DNA from: Cyanophora paradoxa
Taxonomy: Eukaryota; Glaucocystophyceae; Cyanophorales; Cyanophoraceae
Direction: 5' to 3'
DNA: 64,000 bases
NCBI GenBank assembly: GCA_004431415.1
Contig: QPMI01000535.1
Span: 434,001 to 498,000 of the forward strand
Shown: positions 9,309-21,144 of the stretch, piece after piece
How the letters are laid out: the number at the start of each line of letters is the position of its first letter
Position numbering within the stretch: the stretch's first letter is position 1
Program-made: the position numbers and the translations under genes
The notes under the pieces: generated by a model
The model's input: the letters and a program-made list of their open reading frames with translations, nothing else
The model's database searches: none
What the model was told of the DNA's origin: nothing

Positions 9309-11938
9309 ATGAGCCGCCACGGTGGGCTGGATGGGAGCCCTTCCGTTGACGTGGAGAGTCCCGGGAACCCTCAGCTGCGGCTTTCTCTCTCCGCCCTTGG
9401 CCCGACCACCCACCCCGATACCGTTCGAAATGGAAGCAGCAGCAGACTCAGCAGCAACAGATTGCGCCAACGGGAGGGCGTCACGCTCCCCTTGTCTAAG
9501 CCCCAGAAGCCACCGTCCGTAGAGGAGCTTCAGACTGAGCGCCCGCCCTCCTTCTCGCTGCACACGCCATCTCGGGATAGCGCGGACATTGCCCGCAATC
9601 AAGGAGCAGCCGCAGTGAAGCCCCCCCGCGCGCACGACGGCCCTGTAGAGCTGGCAGCCGGGGATGTGCCCTCGATCCCGGACTCCGGCTCGGGCCACAA
9701 AGGCCGCAGCTTCCTGGGCAAGCTCTTCGGGCGGAAGAAGGAAGATTCCTCTGCGCCCACGACGCCGGAGAAGCAGGCGCCGCACCGCTCCGCCGCGGAG
9801 CTGCTGTGCACGCCATCGTCACTGCGCTCGGAGGAGCTATCCGACGGCACGCATGAGCTCTCGCCGCCGGAGTCTCTACCGCGGCCTTCCCTGCCGCGCT
9901 CGGCGACCGGCAGCGGCGACACGCCGACGCCGAAGCGGTCGCTCTTCTCCGTTCGGCCGCGCAGCAGCAAGTCGTCCTCCGCCTCCGCCGCGCCCCCGCG
10001 CGACACATCCCCGGACAACTCCAGATGGGCGTCGCCGCCTCCGGCGAGCCGCTCACCTCCGCCCCCGCCGCCAGCCCCGGCGGCGCCGCGGCCGGGCGGC
10101 ATCCAGGCCCGCGCGATGGCCGCCCGCGCAGCCTTCTCCAAGTCACATTCCCACTCCGTCGCTCCGGTTCCTCCCAGCCCGCCGAGCCCGTCGGGTCCCG
10201 CCCCCGCCCCGCCCGCCGCCGCGCACCCGATGTTCATCCCGACGCCCTCGCGCCCCGTGGCCCTCGCCCAGCCCGCCCCGCCCGCCTCTCCCGCTACCAT
10301 CTCCCCGCCGCCTCCGCCGCCGCCCGTCTCCACATCCCGCCCCTCCTCCGCCTCCGGCAGCGAGGCGGGCGGCCCGCCGCCGCCGAGCGAGCCGCGCCCC
10401 GAGAACCAGCCGCGGCGCATCCAGGCCGGCGGCGCCTCCCCCGCGGCCTCGTGCGCGTCGGACACGCGACCGTCCTCCGCCTCCAGCTCCGCCGGCTCGT
10501 ACCTCGCCTCCTCCTCCTCCAATGGCTCCCTCCTCTCCGCCTTCGGCCGCCAGGTGCCCTCCGCCCCCGCGCACCCCCGCCCTCTCCTCCGCCCTTCCCC
10601 CGCGGCCACTCACGGGCGGCCCCGCCGGCGCAGCGCTCGTCGGACGCGCTGCGGGCGCAGGACCCGCCGGAGCCGGCGCCGGAGCTGCCGCCGCCCTCGC
10701 GCCCGTCGAGCTCGGGGCGGAAGAGCGCCGGGACCGCAGCGACCGGGGAGGGGCCCGGCGCCCGAGTTCGCGGCGGCGCTCGCGCCGGTGCTGGCCGAGC
10801 GGAAGGCGGCGGATCCCAGACCGCAGGCGGCGGCGGCGGCGCCGAGGGCGCGGAGCCGGCCGAGCCGCTCCAGCCGCAGGCGCGCCCGCAGCAGCAGCAG
10901 CCGCTCCAGCCGCCGCCGCAGCCGCAGCAGCGCCCGGCGAGCGCGGGGCGGGCCTCTGGCTCCCTCGTCGGCGCCGGCGTGGGCCTCGACCTCTACGACA
11001 TCGCCGAGGGCGAGAACGAGGGCGTCTGTACCCCGGAGAACGGCCACTCCACCCCCGTCGTGCACGCCCCGCCCGCGGCGGCGGCCCCGGCACCGCAGCG
11101 GCGGCTGCCGGCGGCGGCCGTCCGGTCGGCGTTCGCAGAGGAGGAGGAGGACATCGAGAACGCGGCGCCGCCGGCCCCTCCGCGGCAGCCCCAGCAGCAG
11201 CAGCAGCCGCCGCGGGGCTCCCAGCCAAGGGGCGGCCCGCGGAGCAGACTGCGCCCGCGCCCGCGTCGGCGGGGCGGGAGCCGCCGGCGTCGCGGCTCAA
11301 GGCAGGCGGCGTGGGCGCCCCCGACGTGGCGGCCTTCGTGGTGCCGCCGGCCGGCCGCATGGGCCGCGCCGCGGTGCAGCAGGCGGCGGCGCAGCAGTAT
11401 GCGGCGCAGCGGGCGCAGCAGCAGTACGGCGGGGGTGCGAAGGTCGGCGGGGGCGAGTGGATGGTGATCGACGAGGCGCAGCGCGGCGCCGACTACGACA
11501 CGGACGTGCGGCTCCTCGCCCTCCACCTCGGCATCGACGAGGAGGACATCTCGGAGGTCCCTTCCTCCTCTCTTTCTCTCTTTCCTTCCTTCTTGTTCCT
11601 TACCGTCGGGGCTCCCCGCAGTACGGGTGGATCGCCGAGCAGGCGGCGAACGCCCCGCTGCCCTCGGGCTGGACCGAGCACGACGACGGGGCCGGCAACA
11701 TCTACTTCTGTCCGCGCGGCCCCGCTCTATACTCCCCTCCTCCAAGGCTGACCGGGCGCCCCGCCTTCCCCCGCGCGTGCGCGCAGACTGCTGGGAGACG
11801 GACGAGAGCAGCTGGGCGCACCCGTCCGAGGACTACTACCGGCAGCTCTACGTCAACCTGCGCCGCCTCGGCAGCGGCTCTGCCGGCCGCCGCGCGCCCG
11901 CGCCCGCCGCCCCGCCCCGCGCCGGCGGCGGCTGGTAG
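9309..11938 (+). CDS. Ser/Pro-rich protein with C-terminal CEP164-type WW module
   Basis: Exon 1 (9309-10553) encodes about 415 residues rich in Ser/Pro with a basic patch SFLGKLFGRKKEDS, and ends CAG|GTGCCC. The next exons (from about 10642) are Gln/Pro/Ala-rich. The C-terminus is well defined: LLALHLGIDEEDISE (exon end near 11556), then YGWIAEQAANAPLPSGWTEH, then a junction giving GNIYFYCWETDESSWAHP and a tail EDYYRQLYVNLRRLGS; the stop is at 11938. The order acidic helix, LP-GW, YF, SSWAHP, then YRQL matches the WW module of CEP164, a basal-body distal-appendage protein, although there it is N-terminal. A ciliary role is inference. Between about 11160 and 11240 the reading frame must change without an obvious intron, so that part of the model is uncertain. 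Confidence 0.72.
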
Positions 11939-12719
11939 ACGGCCCCGCGCCTTAAGTTTCCTCGTCCCGCACATCACCCCCGCTGGCTTCTGCAGCGTCT
12001 ATGTTAGCATCTCTAGTTTGTACAATCGTGCTTCTTTACGAGTGGTATTCGAGCGCAGTGCTTTGTTTCAATCTATCCGTGTATTCGCTATCTCATTCTG
12101 CTTGTCTGAGATGTTGGTATTTCAGTGAGAAATCGAAACTTCTTAGTCGCGTAAGCATACGTTGCCTTTCGAGGCGCCGCGCGCCAAGCCAGGTCGACAT
12201 TATGACGAGAGACCGGTTTGGTATACGTACCGGTACCGCATCAGATTTGATCGGAGCTACGAGGGCAGCTCCAAGGCGAATTTGATCCGCAGAGTCAACG
12301 TACGCGTCGACGTCACAGAGCCCGTCTAGCTATAGATCTCATCTGCAGCAGCCGCAGGCCGGCTGGCCGCAGGTGAAGATCGGCCGCGATATCGATGCTC
12401 GTGCTGCGGCCGGACTGCGCCACCTTGGGTCGGGCGCAAGTCGGCAGACCGGCGCAAGTCTGGCGTGCTGCATCGCGAGGCTTCTCCCACGTGTGGCGCG
12501 CTTTTGGATGGAGGCATTCGGCTGATTTCAGGGACGCGCATTGCGCGCCCGTGGAGGTCCGCGAGTGCAGCTGCCCGCAACTACGCGCTTGACCGCCCGC
12601 CGCTGCAGGTCGCACGCGGGGCGCTGCGCGGGCCGCTGGCGCTCTCCTACGCATGCAAACTTCGGACGCTGGCGTCGCGGGCCGGCCAGGGCAAGCAGGT
12701 CTTGAGCGCGGAAGCGGTC
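11939..12719. other. Spacer between WW gene and PPR gene
   Basis: The first 250 bases are probably the 3' UTR of the WW gene (T-rich). The last 250 bases (from about 12465) are open in the frame of the PPR protein, but the only in-frame starts there are non-ATG. An upstream exon carrying an organelle-targeting presequence may lie here, but I could not fix it. Confidence 0.45.
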
Positions 12720-13632
12720 ATGACCGAGCGCCTGAAGGAGCTCGCGCGGGCGCGGCGGTGCGAGGAGGCCGAGTCGCTCTTCGAAAGTGCCCTCCGGCGC
12801 GAGCCGGGCCTCCCGCGCGTCAACGCGTATCACTGGTCGGCCCTCAGTGCGTTGATGCCCCGCTCTTCTGGCTGGCGCTGCCCGCGCACGGCTCACGCGA
12901 AGCGATCAGTCTCGGGCCTTCTGCGCGGAAACCTCGAGGAGCGTGCGGGGGCCTGGGTCCACCGCATGCTCGAGCTGCACAGGCGCGCCCCGCGCCCGTC
13001 CCCGGCAGTCCTTCGCCGACGGTCCGATGCGAGGCGGGGCGGGCAGGGAAGGCGGGGGCGTGACGCGCGACATGTACTCAGCCGCGCTGGCGACATACCG
13101 CGCCCTCGCCCTCGCAAAGTACCGGCGCGCCGCAAGCGCTTGCGCCCCCGCCCCGCCCCGCCCCTGCGAGCTGAGCCGCCCGCCCGCTCGCTCGCTGGCG
13201 CCTGCAGGGAGTTCGGGGCGGGGGAGCGGTGGGCGGCGGCGGCGGAGGCGCTGCTGGAGGAGGCGGCGGCGCGGGGGCGCGCCGACGGCCACTGCTTCCA
13301 GATCGCAGTGCGTGGTGGGGAGGGGTGGGGCGGGGCGGGGCGGGGAGGGCGGTCGGGCAGGTGTCGGGCCCCGCCTTTCCGGCGCCCAAAGCTGCTTCTC
13401 GCCCCCCTGCAGCTTGCCGTCCCTAGCGGCTCCCCTCTGCCCGCGCTCGGCCGCCGCTGACTCGGCGGCGTACCCGGCCCGCCCCCCGCAGTTCGACCTG
13501 CTGGTCCGGACGGGGCTCGTCGAGCGCGCCGAGGGGGTACTGGAGCGCGCCCGGGGTACCGGCCTCCGCCCCGGGGTCGAGTTCTTCACGGCTGCCGTCA
13601 GGTGCTCCCCCCCGACCCCCTCCCATCCCCCG

Positions 13633-13663
<31 letters not shown>

Positions 13664-16086
13664 TTCTGTCTGGAGGGGCGACGTGGCGTCCTTCTCCCTG
13701 CAGTGCCTGCGCGGAGGCTGCGGACTGGCGGGGCGGCGCCGCGGCGTGGGACATGATGGTGCGCCGGGCGGGGTGCCGGCCTCCCGTGGCGCCCGCCGGC
13801 GGCTGAAGAGGGCTGACGGACTCGACCCAGATTCGATCCCGCGTCCCGCCCGACGTCATCGCCTGGGGTACGCGCGCGCGTGTGCCCCGAAACCGCTCCG
13901 CGTCGATCGAGCGGCCGGCCGGCAGGCTCGTACCTCCGCCTCTGCCTGCGCTGCGTGCCGGAGGCCGGCGCCGCCCTCGCCCCCGAGCTCGCCGCCGCCG
14001 GGCAGCCTGCCGACGCCGCCGGCCTCGCCCGCCTCGTTCAGGTGAGGGGGGGGTACCCCGCGATTTGCGGGCGCGCGGGTGGCCCAACCGGCCCGCGGTT
14101 GCATGGACCGACCGCGCACCAGCGGCGCATGGAGGCGGCGGGCGTACCCTTCAGCACCGTCTGCCACTGCATCGTGGTGAGCGCCGCGCCCCTCCCCGCC
14201 GCGGTTCTCGTACCCCCCGACGGCGCCGACGGCCGCGGCAGCTGGAGCGCCTAGTGGAGTCGGGCGAACTGGCCGGGGCCGAGGCCTGGCTCCGCCAAGC
14301 TCGCCGCTCCGCCGTGCGCCTGTACTCCGCGACCCATGCAACCCCCTTCCCTCCGAATCGCGTACCCAGGCGGCGAAGGGATCGGCGCTCTACTCCCCGT
14401 TCCTGGAGCTCGCTGCGCGGGTGTGCGCGCCTTCGCCCCCGCCCTCCAGGCCGGGGTACCCCCTCTTCACTCGGCGGCCGCAAAACCGCGGGCAGAGCGG
14501 CGACGCGGCGCGGGGGCGCGAGCTCCTGGCGATGATGAGGGAGGACCGCCTCCGGGTCGACCCCCCGCAGCTCAGCCAGCTCGTCCGCGTGCGCGTACCC
14601 CCGCGCCCTTCCCCCCCCCCTCCCCGAGGTCCAAGCCCCGCCAGTGCTTCACCCGCGCACGAGCCTGGGACGAGGTTCTTCCCCCTGCGTCCCCCCCCCC
14701 CCTCTTCCCTTCTCAGCGTGTACCCAGGTGGGGCGCCTGGCTGTGGAGTGCGAGGAGCAGCTCACGCCCCCGCTCCTCAGCGTTCTTTTGGGTCCGGCAT
14801 TGCGTTCTACCCCTCCCCTCTTCGCCCCTCCCCCATTCCCCTCTCCTTTGTCTCTAATCCGGCGGCGCTCAGACGCGTACGGGTTTATGAAGGCGCGTTC
14901 TACCCCTCCTTTCCGCTTCCTCCCCCCTCCTTCCCCTCCTTCCCCTCCTTCCCCCCCTCCCTCCCTCTCCCCCACCGCCTCGATTTGGTACCCACGCCAG
15001 CCGCAGGGCGCGGGCCTGGAGCCCCTCCAGCGGCTCCTCGACCGCCTCCTCCGAGGCGGGCGCGTCCTGTACCCCTCCCTTCCATTCGCGCCCCCTCGCT
15101 AACGCTCACTCACGCACCCTAGGGATACGCTCAAGCTCTTCAACGTCAACGTCGTTTGCAGGTACCCCCCCCTCCCCCCCCCGCGTTGTGCAGCGCGGCC
15201 CGGCCCTCCTGACTCCTCCCTCTTTTTTTCTCCCCTCACCCCCCCTCCCCCTCCCGGACCGACCTAGCGCTGTCGAGGTCTCGAACGTTTCCCCCCCTCT
15301 TTCGCCGTACCCCTAACCCTTTCGCCGAAGGCGCTCGTCCGCTGCGGGACGCGGGGCCGCCGTGGCGTTCCTGTCGGAGCGGGTACCCTCCCTGGGCGTG
15401 CGCGCGTCGCCCAAGGTGGCTTCCCCCCCCCCCCTCCCCACCCCCCTCCATGCCTGACTCGGGCTTGGAATGATGCGGGCAGATGCTGGCGGTGGCTGCG
15501 CACGCGCACGCGGCGGCGCGGGGAGCGTGCTGGCCGGCGTGCGGGCGGCGGCGGCGCTGGCCGGGGGCCCCGGGGCGCCCCCGCCCTCCCGTCGAGCTCG
15601 ACGAGCGCTCCGCCGTGCGCGCCCTCCACCCCCCGCTCGAGCTCCCCCCCCTCCGCCCCTCCCTCCTCCATATCCAGGGCTCGCGCCGCCCCGCCCCGCT
15701 CCGCCCCGCCCCGCCCCTCCCTCTCCTTCCACTCCTCTTGTTCCTCTACCCCCGAGCGCCCGAGCTCAAGCCCCTCGCTGCGGCCGGGCAGGAGGCCGTG
15801 GCGCGTCTGGTCGTTCGGTGGGACGGCGACGAGCTCGAGCGCGCGGGTACCCCCCTTCCCACCCACCCACCCCCCTCCCCCCTTTCAAAATTCGAATTCC
15901 CCTCTATATGCGCGCCGTCGGACTCTAACAATTCGGATTGGATTCGCAGAGGCTGCGCGGGAACTGGCGCCCCTCCTCCCGCGCTCCGCGGCCGGCGCGA
16001 GCGCCGCGGCGGTGAGGGCGCTCGCGGTCGCCGCGGCGCCGGCGCGGTCGAGGCCAGACGGGTCTGCAGCTGGCCCCGCAGGCTAG
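12720..16086 (+). CDS. Pentatricopeptide-repeat (PPR) protein
   Basis: The first well-supported in-frame ATG is at 12720; the preceding open stretch could encode a targeting peptide. Many short exons give helical-pair repeats: CEEAESLFESALRREPGLP, RAGAWVHRMLELHRRA, LLEEAAARGRADGHCF, FDLLVRTGLVERAEGVLERA, RRMEAAGVPFSTVCHCIV, RLVESGELAGAEAWLRQA, and GRELLAMMREDRLRVDPPQL. These follow the PPR plan of about 35 residues with AE/EA-x-x-x-L helices. The last junction joins WDGDELERA to EAARELAPLLP and stops at 16086. PPR proteins bind single-stranded RNA in mitochondria or plastids; the target is unknown. The introns are small, C-rich, and many carry GTACCCC. One contains a run of 31 C (13633-13663). 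Confidence 0.78.
13633..13663. repeat. 31-base poly-C run in a PPR intron
   Basis: An uninterrupted C tract just upstream of a 3' splice region. It serves as an extreme pyrimidine tract. Its exact length may be affected by sequencing error. Confidence 0.8.
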
Positions 16087-17242
16087 GCCGAGGCCTAGGC
16101 CCATGTCCGGGGCGCGACCGGTGCCGAACTCGAGACCGTGGCTATAAATAGCTATGTAGAGGGCGCGGACCCGGACGCGGCCCACGGCCGGTCGTGACTC
16201 GTGAGAGGGCCGGGGCCGCGGCCGCCCCGACGTCGACGGTACCTCGGCCTCGATATATACCTATAAAGCTATCGCGAAACTCAGGCAGAATTCGAAGCAT
16301 TCGCAGAACAGAAGCTAGGAACCTAACGTAGCACGTGTACACGAGTCACACGACACGAATCCATTACACTCAATCGGAAATCCCGGGTCCTGTGATCTAG
16401 ATCTAGCGCTAGCTATAGCTAGCTGATATGAAATAAATGCATGAAAAACTGCAGGTCTTTTTGAGTGAAATACACGAAATACAATTGCAAGCAGGCCCTG
16501 AGGGGGCGCTTGAGCTTGCCGAATTTAATTCGCTGCTGGCTCGGTGATGCGAATTGAGAAAGATCTGAACGTTGAAATACTGATATAGCTGCACGCGATA
16601 CCCGCGGAGCACTGGCCTAAAACCTAGCAATAGAGCATGATATCTAGAGTGATCAATATCATGATCCATGGCGATATCGATATCTGGAGCATCGGAGATG
16701 ATCCTCTATAGCTACGTCTACGTATACAAATATTGATCATGCAGCTAGCGCTGATCATGATCGATCATGAGTAGCTAATTCTAAGTTGAGCGACCGATAA
16801 CACTGTGACAAGACGTCGACGGAAGCGATCGATATCGCGATCACATGAATGTCACTCTTGCCTGGGGGCTAAGTATAAGCTTGAGCTCGAGCTGAGCTTA
16901 AGAACAGCTGCAGAATAATGATCAATTCGCAGAGTCTAGTAGCAAGCCTACGGGATCGGAATCGAAAGCAAAAATTGCCTCGGGGGGGCTACAGGGCATC
17001 TCCTACAAGTCATGCTCAAAACATAATATAATACCAAGACGGTGGCACACATAAACAATGTCGACGGTGTCACGTCAATACATATGGCATGCGCACCGGA
17101 CCGCGCGCGGCACACAGAAACGATCGATATCATCGGATCGATCGCGAAAGCTAGATCTAGAAAACTGCAGACTATAGTTAGCTATCGAGAGGGAGTCCGA
17201 AAAGGATCATCGGACCAAAGGAAATTTAATTCAAGATCAAGA
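16087..17242. other. Convergent AT-richer spacer
   Basis: Lies between the stops of the PPR gene (+) and the MYB gene (-). It is dense in GATC, ATCGAT, TGATCA and TAGCTA palindromes (for example around 16730-16780). No exon-like frame, RNA gene or element was recognised. Confidence 0.6.
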
Positions 17243-20200
17243 TCAACTGGAGTCTTCCTCGAGCTCGACGGGGCTCCCCCCAAAGCCGCCCGAGGAGCCC
17301 ATGGCCAGCTGCAGCTCGGGCCCCTCGTCGAAGTTCGGGTACTCGTCGCCGCCGTCCTGCCCTAGGCCCAGGTCTGTCGACGGCGCCGCCGGCGGCGGAT
17401 CGATATCCGGTCGCGGGCTGCGCATCCGGATCAGGGATATCGATATGGCGCCATCAGCGAGAACAGTTGACGGGCTTGAGCTTGGATCAAATTAAAAAGC
17501 TTTATAAATTGCAATGGTTGGATATATATTGGAGGCTTTGTTATTTTTGACTTCGGAGTCGCACCTCGGTCGCGACGCGTCGTGATCGTGATGGCTGGCG
17601 CTGAGCGAGGGCGGGGGTGCGGCCCGGCCCGGGATCGGCTGCCCGGCTGCGGCCGGCGCCGGGGCCTGGGTTGGCGGGGGCGCTCCCAGCTGGGCCTCGG
17701 GATCCGGATCCCCGCTCATGGGGACCCAGGGCCAGCCGGGGCCGCCCCCCAGGAGGGAGGGCACGGGGATCTCGGCGCCCGAGGCTGGCCAGAAGGCGGC
17801 GACGGCGGCGGCGGCGGCGACGGCGGCGGCGAGCGCCGGCTGCTGCTGCTGCTGCGCGACGCCGGCGTGCAGCTGCAGCTGCGCATGCAGCTGCGCGAGG
17901 TGCCACAGGTTGCCGGCCGCGGCCGCCGCCGGCGGGCGGCGCCGGCGTGCGAGGCCGCCCCGGGCGCCGGGGCTTGGGCCGGGCCGGGCGGGGGCCCTGG
18001 CCCTGGCTCTGGAGCCAGGCGGCCACAGGCGAACTCGAGCCGGCCCGCCCGTCCCCGCCGACGTCGACGCGGAGCCGCTCCCGCGCCGCCCGCGGCCGAG
18101 GCGCCCGGCCCGTGCGGCTCGCCGGCCTGCGGCTGCGGCTGCGGCTGCCCGCGCGGCTGCATCTGCCGCAGCCGCTGCGCCCCCGACGCGTCCCGCAGCA
18201 GCTCGGGGACCGTCCCGGGCGCGTACCCCCCCGCCGCCGCCGCCGCCGCCGCCGCCGCCTCCGCCTCCGCCGCCGCCTCTGCCATATGGGCCGAGGAGGC
18301 AGGAGGCGCGCCGGAATTGGAGGCCGAAGTCGGCGCCGAGGCGGCGTGGACGGGGCTCGAATTCGAAGCCGGGGCCGCGGCCGGCCACGTCCGCTGCCCG
18401 AGCCCGAGGGACCCCGCGGGGCCGGCCGCGGCGGGGGCCCCCTGGGCGCCGACGGGGACCTGCGAGCGGCAGTAAAATTAGCACATTATAGAGTCCGACG
18501 TCGAAGTCGAGGGGCCGGGGCGGGGATTTCGAATTCGCTGCAGCCGGCACCTGCTGGGAGCGCAAGTACTGGAGGGGTATGCCCAGGGGGAAAATGACCT
18601 CGTCCTGCATCTGCACCTGCATCTGCGCCGGCACCCCTGCGCCGCCGCCGCCGCCTCCGCCGCCGCCGCCTCCGCCGCGCCTGCCGCCGCCATCGACGGG
18701 GTCCCGCCAGAACGCGTACCCCTGCTGCGCCATGGGCCGGGAGAGAGCGCGAGTGAGCCGTGAGACCGATCGCGAGTGGCGATTGCGATCGATCGCGAAG
18801 CTCAGGCCCCGAGGGGGCGCTCATTCGCATGCGCACCGGTACCGCTAGCGCTGTCGGCGCCCCGCTTGGGCCCGGTACCGGTAAGACCAGGGCGCCGGGG
18901 TACGGCGCGAGTCTGGGGGGGCGCTGGGCGCTGGCGCTCGACCCGGGCTCCCCTTTGATGGCCAAGGGGGCGTACCCCTGGTCACGAGCGCGCGGGCGTG
19001 AGCTCAATATTAATTGCAAGGGGCCCCCGCTCCGAATGAAGGGCGCACCGGAACCTGGCCGCGGCCATGGGCGTGCCGCTCGCGATCGCGATCGGGGTCC
19101 CGCGATATCGGTGCCGATGGCTCCCGGGGGCCCTCCTGGCGGCGCCCGCGGGGCCGGTCGGAGGAGGAGGCGCAGGGGACAGCCTGGGCCTTGCTCGGGG
19201 CGGGGCCGGCGCCGGCCTCGGCCCCCTGCCCCGATCCCGAGGAGGCCGTGCTCGACCGCGCCGAGGCCGCCGGATCCGCCTCGCGACCGCCGCGATCTCG
19301 GGCGCCCTCCGCCGGGGCCGGGGCCGCCCCTCCACCGCGGCCGCCGGCGCCGTCGACGTCCGCGGACCCCTCCGGTCCGTGGCCCCCGCCGCCTCTGTGG
19401 GAGTGCGAGCCCGGAAGCTTGGGCCGATGCCGTCCCCGCCTCTTGCCCCGCCCCGACCGCTCCGATCCCGCCGCCGCCGCCGCCGCCGCCGCCGCTGCCG
19501 TTGTCCCCGGCGCGCCCTCAGCTGACGCTGCCGCCGGCGCCGCCGTCCGCGACGCCCCGTGCTTGTGTTTCCTGGAGCCTCCGTACGAGTGACCGAAGGA
19601 TCCGGATCCGGAGCCTCCGGCGCCGGGCGGAGAATTCGAAGCCGAAGCCGCAAATGCTTCGGCAGCCGCAGCCGCCGGGTGCGCGCCGGAGGCCGAGCCG
19701 GAAGCAGAGGCGGCGTCGGCGGCGATGGCGCGGACGGCGGCGATGAGCATGTCGTCGACCGCCTTGTCGGTGAGGTGCCGCCTGCAGAGCGTGCTGCGAG
19801 CGAGCACGCGGCGGCGCGAGACCGCGTCGGACCCGGAGACCCCGCGACGGGAGAGATGCGCGCGTCACGTGCACGCACTAGTAGTAGCGCTTGACGTCCG
19901 TGTTCGTGCTGCGCGCGGGCCGGGAGATGCATCAGCGACTTGAACGCGAACAGCGATCTGATATGCATATGGCCATGGATAGCTTTCGAAATTCTCCGAT
20001 ATATGAGATCTAATAGGAAGCTTAAGAGCCGTATACGTGCTCGCAATCCCAATATCAATCGCTCACCGTCCAGGAAAGTCCATCGCAATCGTTCTCCACT
20101 GCGCATGCGTCGCGTTCGGCGTCACGTGATCATGAGGAAATTGTACGTATACGTATACATGTGGAAAATCGGGCGGAATTCCAAATAATTCGAGATGGAA

Positions 20201-21144
20201 ATGTGCGAATAGACGAATTAATATATCGGAATTACGTTATCGGTATTTTCGCATGCGCATGCGCACCTCGTTTCCGTAGTGCCTGTGAAGCGTGAGCAGT
20301 CGGATCGTCTCTTCTTCGGTCCACGGCTCTGCGGTCGACGTGTGAGCAGCTGCAGACGGAACAGCAGCCGATCATGATATACACATCCATGGCCAATCTA
20401 TTGAGCATCTGTTGAGCATCTGTAAGCAGACCTTTACTCAATGACGGGTCAAGATAGTTGACCTGCGCGCGCATGCGAAGAAAAAAGTGATCATGAGCGA
20501 GCGAATTCCAAAATAATATTTCTTATAATATTAATACTGGCAGAAGCGGGTAAAGCGCACCCAACGATCGCGGCACTGCTTCGCGTTGCGAGAGGGCACG
20601 AACTGCGCGATCTGCTCCCAGCTCTTGGGGCCGAACTGCTGGATCGCGGCCAGCAGGAGCCTGATCGAAATCGAAATCGATCGCGATCGATATCGCGATT
20701 TTGATCAGGCGCGTTGGAATGAATGGAATTCAAACGAAAACGACGGTAACGGACCTATCCTCGTCCTACGAGAACGAAAGTGCGATTGCGAGCGCGAGAG
20801 TGAGCCCTGCACGGGACACGTCGAGGGGGGCGCGCGCGCACCGGGGTCCAGCTGAACTTGCGGACGGAGCGGGAGTCCTCGATGAGGGAAATGATGGCGG
20901 GGGGCGTCAGCGGCCGCTCGCTGCCGAGTCCTAGGCCCGGGAGGCCGGCGGAGACTGCGGCAGCTGCGGCAGGCGAGGCCCCGCTGGCGCCGGCGCCGCG
21001 GCCGGCGGCCGAGCCGTGGCCAGCGCCCAAGCTTTGGCCGCCCCATACGGACGCGTGGCTGGAGCTCGCGGCCGCGTCGGGAGAGCGGGAGGACGTCGAC
21101 TGGCTGCGCTCGCGCTCGTCGTCGCGCTCGGGATTCATAGCCAT
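17243..21144 (-). CDS. R2R3-type MYB transcription factor
   Basis: The start is the ATG at 21144. Exons 21144-20842, 20765-20755 (11 nt), 20660-20561, 20462-20432, 20328-20267, 20098-20067 and one from 19957 join in frame. Repeat 1 reads KFSWTP|DEDR|LLLAAIQQFG, KSWEQIAQFVPSRNAKQCRD and RW: three spaced Trp, as expected. Repeat 2 reads VNYLDPSLSKEPWTEEETIR, LLTLHRHYGNEW and RTIAMDFPGR, then SLFAFKSLMHL in place of the usual third helix. Downstream exons encode RRHLTDKAVDDMLIAAVRAI, Ala/Gly/Ser/Pro-rich linkers, GYAFWRDPVDG, poly-Gln/His-rich pieces, and an acidic end ELEEDSS with the stop at 17243, a possible activation domain. DNA-binding regulator in the nucleus. The joins in the low-complexity C-terminal half are uncertain. 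Confidence 0.85.
20755..20765 (-). other. 11-nt microexon in MYB repeat 1
   Basis: On the minus strand CTCGTAG|GACGAGGATAG|GTCCG supplies Asp-Glu-Asp plus two bases of Arg. Without it the exon ending FSWTP (phase 0) and the exon beginning with one base before CTC cannot be joined in frame. With it the repeat reads WTPDEDRLLLAAI, the family consensus. Confidence 0.82.

Noticed and set aside
10143-11360. Long minus-strand frame (405 aa)
   Set aside because: Ala/Arg/Gly-rich antisense shadow of the WW-domain gene in very GC-rich DNA; no domain or splice logic.
9664-11751. Long plus-strand Arg/Pro frame overlapping the WW gene
   Set aside because: Mostly an off-frame reading. Only its 3' part (from about 11230) is used as real exon sequence.
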